Shown here piece after piece: positions 31,956-41,254 of a stretch of 58,410 nucleotides of DNA. The translations under genes and the position numbers were made by a program. The DNA lies in assembly GCA_017484205.1 (NCBI GenBank), contig JAFUTO010000034.1, forward strand, positions 1-58,410. The letters run 5' to 3'. Source of the stretch: Bacilli bacterium. GTDB taxonomy: Bacteria > Bacillota_I > Bacilli_A > RF39 > UBA660. Positions within the stretch are counted from its first letter, which is position 1, and each line of letters starts with the position of its first letter. Under the pieces are notes generated by a model, which worked only from the letters and a program-made list of their open reading frames with translations, did no database searches and had not been told where the DNA came from.

Positions 31956-33641
31956 ATGCAAGAATTGATAGAAAATATATTTAATGAAATATTAGAAAAA
32001 AATGGTATTCAAAAATTAAGAATATCTAAATCTAATAGACCGGATTTATGTGATTTTCAGTGTAACGAAGTATTTAAATTAGCTAAGACACTTAACATGG
32101 CTCCTATGGATATAGGTAATAAAATAGTCAAAGTAGTTAATGATTATAGCGATTTTTATAAGTATTTTAAAGAAGTTACATTTGTTATGCCGGGATTTAT
32201 TAATATTAAAGTATCTGATTATATAATAAATGAATGTATTAGAAAAATGAATGTTGATCATTATGGTATAGCTAAACCAGAACATATAAATACATATATC
32301 TTGGATTATGGTGGATATAATATAGCTAAACCATTACATATAGGACATTTAAGACCTAGTATTATAGGTGAGGCAATTAAAAGAATAGTAATGTATAAAG
32401 GACACAAAGTAATAGCTGATGTGCATTTAGGCGATTTCGGCTTACAAATGGGTCAAGTTATATATGGTATTTTAAAAGACAACAAGGATATAGAAGATAT
32501 AGATATTGATTATTTAAATAAAATATATCCAGAAATTAGTGGATTATGTAAGGAAAATGAAGAAGTAAAAAAAGAGTGCGAAAAAATAACTAAAGAACTA
32601 CAAAATGGCAATGAAGAATATACTAATATTTGGAATAAAATATATCAAGTAAGTTTAGATGATGTTAAAGAATTATGTAATTATTTAGATATTCATTTTG
32701 ACTTATGGCAAGGAGAGTATGATGCAAATAAATATTTAGATGATGTAGAAGCATTACTGAATGATAAGAATTTATTAGTTAAGAGTGAAGGCGCTTTAGT
32801 AGTTCCAGTAAAACAAGATGAAGATAATAAACCAATGCCACCAATGATGTTTAAGAAAAGTAATGGTGGATATGTGTATGATTCTACTGATTTAGCTACT
32901 ATATATGAAAGAAAAACTAAGTATAATCCGGACTACATATTATATGTTACTGATTTTAGACAAAATCTACATTTTGAACAAGTATTTAGAGTATCTGAAT
33001 TACTAGGCCTAGTTCCTTATAATAGGTTAATACATGCCTATAATGGTACGATAAATGGTACAGATGGAAAACCTTTTAAAACAAGAAAAGGTGATGCTCC
33101 GAAACTAAGAGAATTATTTGATATGGTAAAAGAAACATTTGTATCTTTAAAAGAATCAAATAAAGATATGAGTGATGTTGATTTAGATAAAATTACGAAT
33201 GCGATTATTAAATTTGCTGATTTATCTAATTCAAGAGATAAAGATTATATCTTTGATATAGAAAAATTCTCTGGAGTTGTAGGTAAGACAGGTCCATATA
33301 TTCTATATACGTATTTAAGAATTAATAAAGTTATTAAAGATAATATGTATAAAGAATTAGGCGATACTATTTATAATGATACTGATAGAAACTTAAGAAT
33401 GAAAATATTAGAATTACAAAGTAGTTTTGAAGCATCACTAAAAGAATATAAACCACATTATATAGCAGAATATATATACAATTTATGTGTAGAAGCCAAT
33501 AATTTCTATGAGAATAATCATATAAATGGATGTGACGATCAAGCTAAATTAAATGATTGGGTATATATATTAGATTTAACTAATAGAATAATTAAGGATA
33601 TGTTATCATTATTAATGATAGAAATACCTAGTAAGATGTAA
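31956..33641 (+). CDS. argS: Arginyl-tRNA synthetase
   Basis: 561 residues; AAGAGGTGAATT before ATG 31956, 10 bases after the isomerase. Class I synthetase. N-terminal Arg-tRNA domain (about 1-95), HIGH motif NIAKPLHIGHLRPSIIGEA (about 118-136), the KMSKS-equivalent FKTRKGDAPKLRE (ArgRS enzymes often lack canonical KMSKS), YVYDSTDLATI, and the DALR anticodon-binding C-terminus (YLRINKVI, ..LYNLCVEANNFY). Normal length. Confidence 0.95.
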   Translation: MQELIENIFNEILEKNGIQKLRISKSNRPDLCDFQCNEVFKLAKTLNMAPMDIGNKIVKVVNDYSDFYKYFKEVTFVMPGFINIKVSDYIINECIRKMNVDHYGIAKPEHINTYILDYGGYNIAKPLHIGHLRPSIIGEAIKRIVMYKGHKVIADVHLGDFGLQMGQVIYGILKDNKDIEDIDIDYLNKIYPEISGLCKENEEVKKECEKITKELQNGNEEYTNIWNKIYQVSLDDVKELCNYLDIHFDLWQGEYDANKYLDDVEALLNDKNLLVKSEGALVVPVKQDEDNKPMPPMMFKKSNGGYVYDSTDLATIYERKTKYNPDYILYVTDFRQNLHFEQVFRVSELLGLVPYNRLIHAYNGTINGTDGKPFKTRKGDAPKLRELFDMVKETFVSLKESNKDMSDVDLDKITNAIIKFADLSNSRDKDYIFDIEKFSGVVGKTGPYILYTYLRINKVIKDNMYKELGDTIYNDTDRNLRMKILELQSSFEASLKEYKPHYIAEYIYNLCVEANNFYENNHINGCDDQAKLNDWVYILDLTNRIIKDMLSLLMIEIPSKM

Positions 33642-33677
33642 TTGACTATAATAAAAAAAATAATATATAATGTATGT

Positions 33678-33790
33678 AGATGCAAGAATTTGCATAAAAT
33701 AAAAAAGAGGAGTATTTGATTGCTATGTCAGATGCTTTACTCACTTATATGTGATGAAAACACCAGTCATGCGTTGATTTGGTGTTTTCG
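33678..33790 (+). ncRNA. Antisense-type RNA, family copy A (no partner peptide seen)
   Basis: TATATAAT box at 33664-33671 followed by TGTATGTAGATGCA, a 5' hairpin ATGCA/TGCAT (33680-33695), ATAAAATAAAAA, GAGGAG, and a terminator AAAACACCA/TGGTGTTTT (33757-33788). The first ~45 bases closely match copies B (37904) and C (58157), which face small peptide genes. Here the opposite strand has no such gene; instead the RNA is antisense to the 3' UTR of the minus-strand gene at 33807. Confidence 0.6.
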
Positions 33791-33806
33791 TATACAAATT
33801 TCTAAT

Positions 33807-34334
33807 TTAGTGTTTTGGTATTCCATATAATTCGTTATCAGAATCATAAAAGAAACTTATGTGAATAGGGTTATAAGTTAAATATATAAAAGGAATATAC
33901 ATTAATAGAGTTAGTATTAATCCTAATTTATCATTTATAATTTGTTTATTTTTTAGTAAATGGTAACTTACAAATGCGGCTATAATATTACTAATAAATA
34001 AAATTATAAAAGTAATAATCATATTTTCTTCTAAAATCATTCTGATAGGTAAATATATTATTAAGAAAGAAAATATATTAGTTACACCTGATATTAAAGG
34101 ATTAATACCTAAATTATTTAAAATCCAATTGTTTTTTCTAATAACGAAATACTCAATTAAACTAAATATTAAAACACTTGTATAAATCATTTTCATATGT
34201 TCAAATACACTTTCATTGACAGGAAAGAAAAAACTCGTTATAATATTGGGGATTAATTGATATCCAAAGTGTGTAATGGAACATAATATAAAGATAATAA
34301 TTGGACTAATCATTTTCCATTTTTTAAAATCCAT
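33807..34334 (-). CDS. DUF6512-like polytopic membrane protein
   Basis: 175 residues with five to six hydrophobic helices; AGGTGATAGC precedes the minus-strand ATG at 34334. The segment SFFFPVNESVFEHMKMIYTS, preceded by ITHFGYQL, matches a conserved pattern of the DUF6512 family of small membrane proteins, which is common in Clostridia and Bacilli and has no known function. It is convergent with RNA copy A and shares its terminator. It diverges from dnaG (102-base gap). Confidence 0.65.
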   Translation of the reverse strand: MDFKKWKMISPIIIFILCSITHFGYQLIPNIITSFFFPVNESVFEHMKMIYTSVLIFSLIEYFVIRKNNWILNNLGINPLISGVTNIFSFLIIYLPIRMILEENMIITFIILFISNIIAAFVSYHLLKNKQIINDKLGLILTLLMYIPFIYLTYNPIHISFFYDSDNELYGIPKH

Positions 34335-34436
34335 GCTATCACCTATATATATTATGTAAAGAAATATTAAAAATATGCAAAAAATAAAGAAAAAATTATG
34401 ATTTTGTCGTATAATTTTGTATAAAGGGGTATTATT

Positions 34437-36179
34437 ATGAACTTATTAACTCAAGAACAATTGAATAATATTAGAACAAGTGTTAATATAGTAGATGTAG
34501 TATCTAAATATATACCACTTGCACATAAGGGCAGTAATTACTGGGGTGTATGCCCTTTTCATAGTGATACCAATCCATCTTTATGCGTATCGCCAGATAA
34601 ACAAATATTTACTTGTTTCGTATGTCATAAAACAGGTAATGCATTTAACTTTATAATGGAATTTGAACATGTATCATTTCAAGAGGCTGTTAAAAAAGTT
34701 GCAGATATGGGTAATGTTAAAGTAGATATTAATATAAAAAGCAAGCCTAGTATAAATAATAATTTATATAAGATATATGAAGATACTAATAAAATATATC
34801 AAAATAATATGAATACTACTTTTGGTAGTGAAGCTAAAAAATATCTATTTGATAGAGAAATAAATGATGAAATAATTAAAGAATTTGGTATTGGTTTGTC
34901 TATTAAAGCAAGAGATGTCTTAGTCAAAGGTTTAAGTAAGAAATATGAAATGAAGGATTTACTAGAGTCTGGGTTGATAATAAAGACTGAAAGTGGTATG
35001 ATTGATGCATATCAAAATAGAATTATGTTTCCATTATGGGATTTAGAAGGAAGAATAGTAGGATATAGTGGAAGAATATATGATACAAAAGAAGGTTCTA
35101 AATACATAAATAGTAAAGAATCTAAAATATTTAAAAAAGGTGAATTATTATATAATTATCATAGATCTAGAGATATATGTAGAGAGTTAGATACTGTTAT
35201 TGTTATGGAAGGATTTATGGATGTCATCGCATCATATAAAGTGGGGGTTAAAAATACCGTCGCGATGATGGGAACTGCAGTAACTAAATATCAAGCTAAT
35301 TTAATTAAAAGAATGGCAAGTAATATAATTTTACTCTTTGATGGTGATGATGCAGGCGCTAAGGCAACAATGAGAAGCGTTGATGAACTTTTAGAACTTA
35401 ATGTTACACCTAAGGTAGTAAGATTGGAAGATAATTTAGATCCAGATGAGTACATAAAAAAATATGGTAAAGATGCATTTATAGAAAAAATAAATAATCC
35501 TATGAATATTATGGATTTTAAACTTAGTTATTTAAAAAATGGTAAAAATTTAACTAGTGATGTTGAAAAAGCTAGTTATGTAAATGATATTCTTCATGAA
35601 TTGGAACATATTAATGATGATATCTTAATTGAATTGACATTAAAAAAATTAAGTTTAGAATCTGGATTAGATGTTGAATTTTTAAAATCTAAAATAGTAA
35701 AAGAAGAAAAACCAAAAGAGAAAGTGACAGAGACTAAAAAAGTTGATATTAAAACAACAAAATATGAACAAGCAGAAGCAACACTTTTATACTATATGTT
35801 AAGAAGTAGTGATGCGATTAATGTTTATAATGACTATGTTACTAATATAAGAATACAAAAATATCGTTTTTTAGCACGAAATATATTACAATTTTATAAA
35901 GAATTTGGTAAAATAGACCTTGCGGCGTTTTTAGACACTTTAGCGTTCAATCAAGAAGCATTAGATACAGTAGGAGAGATACAAAGCCTAAACTTAAAAG
36001 AAGATATGAATAAAGATGACTTAATTGAATGTGCCAAAGTAATCCAAGAAGGTAATTATAAAGATGCGATTAAGGCTTTAGAAGAACAAATGAGTAATAC
36101 AGATAATTTAGAAGAAAAAGTCAAATTAAGCGAGGAAATAAGAAAGCTAAAAGTGAGGAGAATGAAAGATGTTAAATGA
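34437..36179 (+). CDS. dnaG: DNA primase
   Basis: 580 residues; AAAGGGGTATTATT before ATG 34437. Makes RNA primers at the fork. CHC2 zinc domain [10 protein letters not shown]...[17 protein letters not shown] (about 41-72; C-x2-H...C-x2-C), primase core with EFGIGLS and YSGRIY, Toprim [12 protein letters not shown] (catalytic Glu) and [12 protein letters not shown] (D-G-D), and a C-terminal helicase-binding domain (about 440-580). Overlaps rpoD by 11 bases, giving the conserved dnaG-rpoD operon. Confidence 0.95.
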   Translation: MNLLTQEQLNNIRTSVNIVDVVSKYIPLAHKGSNYWGVCPFHSDTNPSLCVSPDKQIFTCFVCHKTGNAFNFIMEFEHVSFQEAVKKVADMGNVKVDINIKSKPSINNNLYKIYEDTNKIYQNNMNTTFGSEAKKYLFDREINDEIIKEFGIGLSIKARDVLVKGLSKKYEMKDLLESGLIIKTESGMIDAYQNRIMFPLWDLEGRIVGYSGRIYDTKEGSKYINSKESKIFKKGELLYNYHRSRDICRELDTVIVMEGFMDVIASYKVGVKNTVAMMGTAVTKYQANLIKRMASNIILLFDGDDAGAKATMRSVDELLELNVTPKVVRLEDNLDPDEYIKKYGKDAFIEKINNPMNIMDFKLSYLKNGKNLTSDVEKASYVNDILHELEHINDDILIELTLKKLSLESGLDVEFLKSKIVKEEKPKEKVTETKKVDIKTTKYEQAEATLLYYMLRSSDAINVYNDYVTNIRIQKYRFLARNILQFYKEFGKIDLAAFLDTLAFNQEALDTVGEIQSLNLKEDMNKDDLIECAKVIQEGNYKDAIKALEEQMSNTDNLEEKVKLSEEIRKLKVRRMKDVK

Positions 36180-37257
36180 AATAAAGAGTTTTGAAGAACG
36201 CAAAAAAGAATTAGTTAAAAAAGGTAAAGCTAAAGGTTTTATTACATATGAAGAATTAGCTAATAGTTTAAAAGGATTAGAATTAGATTCAGACGCTTTA
36301 GATGAATTATATAATACTTTCAATGAGAATAATATAGCTATAGTATCAGAAGATGAAGATGCATCATCTGGTGGCGACTCAGTTGATAAAATTATATTGG
36401 ATGATGACTCATTAACTAAAGATTTAACAATAAATGATCCTGTTAGAATGTATTTAAAAGAAATAGGTCAAATAAAATTATTAACTTTAGAAGAAGAATC
36501 AGCTTTAGCTGATAGAGTAGCAGCAGGTGATGAAGAAGCTAAATCAATACTTGCAGAAGCCAATTTGCGTCTAGTTGTTTCTATTGCTAAAAGATATGTT
36601 GGTAGAGGAATGCTTTTCTTAGACTTAATCCAAGAAGGAAATATTGGACTTATGAAAGCAGTAGAGAAATTTGATGTATCTAAAGGATATAAATTTAGTA
36701 CTTATGCAACTTGGTGGATAAGACAAGCTATTACAAGAGCAATAGCAGATCAAGCAAGAACTATTCGTGTACCAGTTCATATGGTTGAAACAATTAATAA
36801 ACTAGCTAGAGTACAAAGACAATTAACACTTGAATTAAATAGAGAACCAACGGAAGATGAACTTGCTAAGAAAATGAATATGTCTATCGAGAAAATTCAT
36901 GAAATATATAAAATTAGTCAGGAACCAGTAAGTTTAGAAACTCCAATTGGTGAAGAAGATGATTCTCATTTAGGAGATTTCGTACCTGATGAACGTAACA
37001 TGAGTCCTGAGGAATTCGCGACTAATGAGATGTTAAAAGATGAAATAGCAGATGTATTACTTACACTAACTGAAAGAGAAGAAAAAGTTATTAGACTTCG
37101 TTTTGGTTTAGAAGATGGTAAATCTAGAACATTAGAAGAAGTTGGCCAAATGTTTGGAGTTACAAGAGAAAGAATTAGACAAATAGAGGCTAAAGCTTTA
37201 AGAAAGTTAAGACATCCATCTAGATCAAGAAAACTTAAAGATTATATGGAAAACTAA
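36169..37257 (+). CDS. rpoD: Primary sigma factor (sigma-A)
   Basis: 362 residues, RBS GAGGAG inside dnaG. Region 1.2 [17 protein letters not shown]; region 2 with [37 protein letters not shown] and [20 protein letters not shown] (-10 recognition); region 3 [10 protein letters not shown]; region 4 [20 protein letters not shown] (-35 recognition). Region 1.1 is short. This factor should read the TTGaca/TATAAT and TGnTATAAT promoters seen throughout the window. Stop codon overlaps the trmK start (TAATG). Confidence 0.97.
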   Translation: MLNEIKSFEERKKELVKKGKAKGFITYEELANSLKGLELDSDALDELYNTFNENNIAIVSEDEDASSGGDSVDKIILDDDSLTKDLTINDPVRMYLKEIGQIKLLTLEEESALADRVAAGDEEAKSILAEANLRLVVSIAKRYVGRGMLFLDLIQEGNIGLMKAVEKFDVSKGYKFSTYATWWIRQAITRAIADQARTIRVPVHMVETINKLARVQRQLTLELNREPTEDELAKKMNMSIEKIHEIYKISQEPVSLETPIGEEDDSHLGDFVPDERNMSPEEFATNEMLKDEIADVLLTLTEREEKVIRLRFGLEDGKSRTLEEVGQMFGVTRERIRQIEAKALRKLRHPSRSRKLKDYMEN

Positions 37258-37877
37258 TGAGTAAAAGATTAGAAACATTAGAAAGTTTAGTCGATACTAA
37301 AAAAGTCTTTGATGTAGGTTGCGATCATGGATTACTTGCTATATCATTATCTAAAAATCATGAAGTAGTTGCTTCAGATATAAGTGAAGCTTGCGTAATT
37401 AAAACTAAAGCAAATGTAGAAGAAGCAAAAGCTAAAGTAAATGTATTACAAAGTGATGGATTAAAGGAATTAGATATTAATAAATCTGATACTGTTATTA
37501 TTGCTGGAATGGGTGCATATGGTGTAATTAAAATACTTAAAGCATCAATAGATAAAGTACCAAATACACTTATTATTCAGGCAAATAACAACTATGATAT
37601 TTTAAGAAAAGAAGTAACTAATCTAGGATACTATATAGATATAGAAAAGACTTTATATTTAAATAGATGGTATGTTATTATAAGATTTAAAAAAGGTATT
37701 AAAAAATATAATAAAATGGATTATTTATTAGGTCCTGATCCAAGTAAAGAGTTTGTTTTATTTAATTTGAAAAATTATCAAAATACATTAAAAAAAATAC
37801 CATATAGATATTTTATTAAAAGGATTAAAATTAAAATATTAATTCATAATATTAATAGAGTATATAACTTGCATTAA
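37257..37877 (+). CDS. trmK: tRNA (adenine22-N1)-methyltransferase
   Basis: 206 residues; ATG overlaps the rpoD stop. SAM-dependent Rossmann methyltransferase that modifies A22 of tRNAs. Motifs: VFDVGCDHGLLAISL (SAM-binding D-V-G-C-D-H-G), VVASDISEACV, LQSDGLKEL, TVIIAGMGAYGVIKIL (TrmK-specific AGMGG-like motif, here AGMGA). Gene order rpoD-trmK is typical of Bacilli. The C-terminal helical part is somewhat short compared with the ~230-residue norm. Confidence 0.9.
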   Translation: MSKRLETLESLVDTKKVFDVGCDHGLLAISLSKNHEVVASDISEACVIKTKANVEEAKAKVNVLQSDGLKELDINKSDTVIIAGMGAYGVIKILKASIDKVPNTLIIQANNNYDILRKEVTNLGYYIDIEKTLYLNRWYVIIRFKKGIKKYNKMDYLLGPDPSKEFVLFNLKNYQNTLKKIPYRYFIKRIKIKILIHNINRVYNLH

Positions 37878-37903
37878 ATATTAAAATAATATATAATGTA
37901 TTT

Positions 37904-38008
37904 AGATGCATTTACTGCATAAAATAAAAAAGGAACACTTAATATGTCTGTGTTGAGTGCTGCCTATAAATAGGTGTCGCCTGTCTAAGATGAGTCAGGC
38001 GATTTCTT
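37904..38008 (+). ncRNA. Antisense antitoxin-type RNA, family copy B
   Basis: TATAAT (37892-37897), 5' hairpin ATGCA/TGCAT (37906-37920), ATAAAATAAAAA, then a body and a terminator TCGCCTG/CAGGCGA (37977-38002) plus T-rich tail. It converges on the small peptide gene at 38009-38092 and should overlap the 3' UTR of that mRNA, as RatA overlaps txpA. No RBS-linked ORF of its own. Confidence 0.7.
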
Positions 38009-38092
38009 CTACACTAAAACTATAAATAGCAGTAGTATAAGTAAGAAGATGATAATTACTAAAGAAAAAACTAGAAAGTCTTTCTTGTTCAT
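38009..38092 (-). CDS. 27-residue hydrophobic peptide, type I toxin-like (copy B)
   Basis: Too short for ordinary gene finders. Minus-strand ATG at 38092 is preceded by AAAGGAGGTGA, an almost perfect anti-16S match. The in-frame ATG at 38098 overlaps this RBS and is unlikely to be used. The peptide begins MNKKDFLVF and is followed by a single all-hydrophobic helix (SLVIIIFLLILLLFIVLV) ending at the C-terminus: basic head plus one membrane helix, the layout of TxpA/BsrG/Fst-type type I toxins. A well-formed promoter is at 38153-38181 and the convergent RNA at 37904 would act as antitoxin. Similar in length and head to the peptide at 58249-58332. Confidence 0.75.
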   Translation of the reverse strand: MNKKDFLVFSLVIIIFLLILLLFIVLV

Positions 38093-38120
38093 CTCCATCA
38101 CCTCCTTTCGTTAGATTGGA

Positions 38121-38146
38121 GGCATCACCCAACTATTAAGTATTCC
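38121..38146 (-). promoter_or_regulatory. 5' UTR segment complementary to the 3' end of the toxin mRNA
   Basis: On the minus-strand mRNA the 5' segment GGAATACTTAATA and then GTTGGGTGATGCC (38146-38121) can pair with the 3' segments at 37932-37964 (plus-strand GGAACACTTAATAT and TGTTGAGTGCTGCC). About 13 + 12 pairs form with few mismatches. Such 5'-3' locking keeps type I toxin mRNAs untranslated until processed. Confidence 0.6.
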
Positions 38147-38152
38147 TATAAA

Positions 38153-38181
38153 ATTGTATCACGAATGTTTGTTCGTGTAAA
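38153..38181 (-). promoter_or_regulatory. Toxin promoter with a LexA-box-like palindrome in its spacer
   Basis: Minus strand: TTTACA (38181-38176), 17-base spacer, TACAAT (38158-38153) with TGA in front. The plus-strand sequence CGAATGTTTGTTCG (38162-38175) fills the spacer and matches the Bacillus SOS box CGAACNNNNGTTCG at 9 of 10 fixed positions. LexA binding here would block transcription until DNA damage. Confidence 0.6.
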
Positions 38182-38190
38182 TATAAAATT

Positions 38191-38220
38191 AAAATGAAAG
38201 ATGTTTTTTCTTTCATTTTT
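38191..38220 (-). terminator. Terminator of the yqfQ-like gene
   Basis: AAAATGAAAGA (38191-38201) pairs with TCTTTCATTTT (38209-38219). It is A-rich on the far side, so it works on the minus strand. Confidence 0.7.
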
Positions 38221-38522
38221 TATTTAAAAAAAGTAGGTCCATTAGTATATTCATAAGTAGCTTCTTCATTATGATTATTATTTGCACTATATGTGTTTTC
38301 AGTATCAACTTTTTTAAATTCATTCATAACTCTAAACATTGTTTTAGTGTTTTTAATCATAGGTGATATTTCCTTAACTACTGGAATTGCTTGATTAATA
38401 ACATTTAAAGTTCTTCCTGCGCCATTTAAAATAGAAGAAAATGAAATACCCCTAAATAAATTAGAAAAAAGTCCTCTAGAAGCATATGTGTAAGGAACAT
38501 AATAAGGATTATAAAAATTCAT
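38220..38522 (-). CDS. YqfQ/VrrA-like protein
   Basis: 100 residues; GAAAGGATGATTAT before the minus-strand ATG. A Tyr/Pro-rich N-terminus (NPYYVPYTYASRG) is followed by RTLNVINQAIPVVKEISPMIKNTKTMFRVM, which resembles the central block of the YqfQ/VrrA family (spore-coat-linked in Bacillus), then a hydrophilic tail. Function outside sporulation unknown. Diverges from the pilC gene. Confidence 0.6.
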   Translation of the reverse strand: MNFYNPYYVPYTYASRGLFSNLFRGISFSSILNGAGRTLNVINQAIPVVKEISPMIKNTKTMFRVMNEFKKVDTENTYSANNNHNEEATYEYTNGPTFFK

Positions 38523-38638
38523 ATAATCATCCTTTCTAATTTATTATATGTTTTTTCACTAAAAAAGTTTTAAAATCATAAAAAGTATGTTATAATTGAT
38601 ATAGTGTAAAAGAATAGAAAAAGAATGGTGGGTGTCAT

Positions 38639-40477
38639 ATGAAAAAGACTAAAGAAAAATCATCTAATAATCAAGTTTTTTTCATACTTGCAATACCTAA
38701 ATATTTATTTAAGGGTTTTTATGTCCTTTCATATCTATTGTATAAGGTGTTAAAAATTTTCGTAGGCTATATAATGTGGGGATACATTACATTAGCATAT
38801 TATGTATACCTTTTAGTTGCATGGCCATTTAAACTAGCTAGAAAAGAAAAGATACTAGGTAGTAGGGCAAGGCAAGCTGAGGAACTTAGAAAAGCTAAAG
38901 AACAACTTGCGATTGAAAAACAACGTAAAATACTTGCTAAGCAAGATGCAAAAGAACAAGAGTTTATTAAACAACATGAAGCAAAATATAATGAGGAAAA
39001 AAGACGAGAGCAAGAAGAAGATTATGTTAATAAGAATGTTAAAATTGAAAAACATGATTTTAACTGGCTTCTTAACAAAATATTTAATGGTATTGCTTCA
39101 ATACCTAAAAAGATTAAAAATGGCTTTATTAGGGCTTATCAAAATTCGGTTTTATATAAGAATGCACGTAATAAAGCAGATATCAATAGGCAAGCATTAT
39201 TACTTAGTTTTGAAGGTGAAGATGCTGAAAAAAGTGAAGTTAAAATTGTATATGAATATATCGCTAGAGATGCAAATGGTAAGACTGTAAAGGGATACTT
39301 TGATGCATTTTCTAAAGTAGAAGTACATTCATATTTATTATCTGAAGGTTATGAAGTATATAGTATTAGAACTTCTAAATGGATTCAATTACTTCATGGT
39401 AGTTCAGGAAGAACAACTAATTTAAAAGTAAAAACAAAAGATTTAATCTTTATGCTTACTCAATTATCAACTTATATCAAAGCAGGTATACCATTAGTTG
39501 ATTCATTAAAAGTATTAAGTAAACAATATAAACAAAAAGCATATAAGAAAATATTTACTGCACTTATATACGATCTTTCAATGGGTGATAGTTTCAGTGA
39601 AGCTTTATCAAAACAGGGTGAAGCATTCCCTAGATTATTAATAAACATGGTTAAGGCATCAGAACTTACAGGTGAACTTCCTGAAGCATTAGATGATATG
39701 TCAAATTATTATTCTGAAACAGAAAAAACTAAAAAACAAATGGTTTCAGCATTAACATATCCGATGATAGTATTGGTAGTTGCAGTTGGTGTTATGACAT
39801 TTATCATGTTATATGTAATACCTAAATTCGTATCAATCTATGCTACTATTGATGATACGCAATTGCCAGCATTTACATTAGCAATTTTAGCTTTCAGTGA
39901 GTTCTTAAAAGCAAATTTTGTATGGATTATTATAGCTGTAGTAGCGATTATCATAATAGTTAGATATTTATATAAAAATGTTAAAGTTGTTAGAATTGGT
40001 ATTCAATGGACACTTATGCATATCCCACCAATTAGTAATATTATCATATATAATGAAGTTACAATGTTTACTAAAACATTTGCTTCTTTATTAAAACATA
40101 CAGTATTTATTACTGATAGTATGGAAATTTTAAATAAGATGACTAATAATGAAATATATAAAAGTATGATACTTGATACTATAACAAACTTAGCAAGAGG
40201 TGAAAAAATCTCAACAGCATTTGAAAATCAATGGGCTTTTCCAGTTCCAGCTTATGAAATGATTGTAACAGGTGAAAAAACTGGTCAATTAGCTGAAATG
40301 ATGCAGAAAGTTTCTGAATACTATCAAGAGTTACATGCTAATGAAGTAACAAGACTAAAAGCTTTCATCGAACCAATATTAATAGTAGGGTTAACATTTA
40401 TGGTTGGTGTTATAGTACTTGCTGTTATTATTCCAATGTTTAGTTTATATGAACAAATCGAATTACAAGCAGATTAA
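38639..40477 (+). CDS. pilC: Type IV pilus inner-membrane platform protein PilC (GspF family) with an N-terminal extension
   Basis: 612 residues; GGTGGGTG before ATG 38639. PilC recruits the ATPase and drives pilin assembly at the membrane. The conserved part starts at about 203: YEYIARDANGKTVKGYFDAF (N-terminal GspF domain), followed by two T2SSF repeats (about 265-390 and 470-595) with AGIPLVDSLKVL, MVKASELTGELPEALDDMS and MIVTGEKTGQLAEMM. Three membrane helices lie in the usual places. Unusual: residues 1-200 add two extra hydrophobic helices (about 15-65) and a long Lys/Glu coiled coil (about 78-130), roughly half as long again as the usual ~400. Confidence 0.93.
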   Translation: MKKTKEKSSNNQVFFILAIPKYLFKGFYVLSYLLYKVLKIFVGYIMWGYITLAYYVYLLVAWPFKLARKEKILGSRARQAEELRKAKEQLAIEKQRKILAKQDAKEQEFIKQHEAKYNEEKRREQEEDYVNKNVKIEKHDFNWLLNKIFNGIASIPKKIKNGFIRAYQNSVLYKNARNKADINRQALLLSFEGEDAEKSEVKIVYEYIARDANGKTVKGYFDAFSKVEVHSYLLSEGYEVYSIRTSKWIQLLHGSSGRTTNLKVKTKDLIFMLTQLSTYIKAGIPLVDSLKVLSKQYKQKAYKKIFTALIYDLSMGDSFSEALSKQGEAFPRLLINMVKASELTGELPEALDDMSNYYSETEKTKKQMVSALTYPMIVLVVAVGVMTFIMLYVIPKFVSIYATIDDTQLPAFTLAILAFSEFLKANFVWIIIAVVAIIIIVRYLYKNVKVVRIGIQWTLMHIPPISNIIIYNEVTMFTKTFASLLKHTVFITDSMEILNKMTNNEIYKSMILDTITNLARGEKISTAFENQWAFPVPAYEMIVTGEKTGQLAEMMQKVSEYYQELHANEVTRLKAFIEPILIVGLTFMVGVIVLAVIIPMFSLYEQIELQAD

Positions 40478-40489
40478 GGAGTGATGTGT

Positions 40490-41254
40490 GTGCAACTTAG
40501 TATATGTATTTTCTTATTTGTATTAGGAACTATATTAGGATCATTTTACAATGTAGTAGGATACAGATTACCAAAAAATGAATCAATAGTAAAACCACCT
40601 TCTCATTGTCCTAAATGTAATCATAGATTGGAACCATGGGAATTAATTCCTATAGTTTCTTTTCTTTTACAAAGGGGAAAATGTACAAAATGTAAGGAAA
40701 AAATATCATGGTATTATCCAATATTTGAAACAGCATGTGGTATATTATTTGTATTATCATATTTAAGTTTTGGATTAACATACGAATTAATAATTGTACT
40801 TACATTTATATCAATGTTGATGATTGTAATGGTTAGTGATTATCATTATATGATTATTCCAGATGAAGTACTTATATTTTTTGGAATAGCAATTATTGTA
40901 GAAAAATGTATTATCTATGGCATTAGTAATATACCAAAAACATTGTTATCAGGTGTTATTGCTTTTGCTGCAATGTATTTATTAAAAAAGTTTGGAGATT
41001 TAATATTTAAACAAGAGTCAATGGGTGGGGGAGATATTAAATTATTAGGAATATTTGGTCTAATGTTAGGATGGCCAAATGCATTAATATCAATTATAAT
41101 TGGATCATTCATTGGTCTTCCAATATCTCTAATTGCAGTTAATTTAAAAAAGACACATATTGTGCCATTTGGACCATTTTTGAGTATGGGGGCCATAGTT
41201 GTATTATTAACTAAATTAGATATTGCAACAATTATTGAAGCACTAATGTGGTAA
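40490..41254 (+). CDS. pilD: Prepilin peptidase (PilD/ComC)
   Basis: 254 residues from GTG 40490; AAGGAG (40476-40481) is eight bases upstream, while ATG 40484 is too close to it. Aspartyl membrane protease that cleaves prepilins after Gly and methylates the new N-terminus. GSFYNVVGYRLP, the Zn-binding CPKC...CTKC (about 37-67), catalytic Asp in MVSDYHYMIIPDE and the second in GGGDIKLLG. About eight membrane helices. Its substrates in this window are the pilins at 10001, 27285, 42796 and 43310. Confidence 0.95.
   Translation: MQLSICIFLFVLGTILGSFYNVVGYRLPKNESIVKPPSHCPKCNHRLEPWELIPIVSFLLQRGKCTKCKEKISWYYPIFETACGILFVLSYLSFGLTYELIIVLTFISMLMIVMVSDYHYMIIPDEVLIFFGIAIIVEKCIIYGISNIPKTLLSGVIAFAAMYLLKKFGDLIFKQESMGGGDIKLLGIFGLMLGWPNALISIIIGSFIGLPISLIAVNLKKTHIVPFGPFLSMGAIVVLLTKLDIATIIEALMW

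Noticed and set aside
33700..33756. Short peptide gene inside RNA copy A (GAGGAG then TTG/ATG, 8-12 codons)
   Set aside because: No counterpart in copies B and C; the frame is very short and not hydrophobic. Kept as a non-coding RNA.
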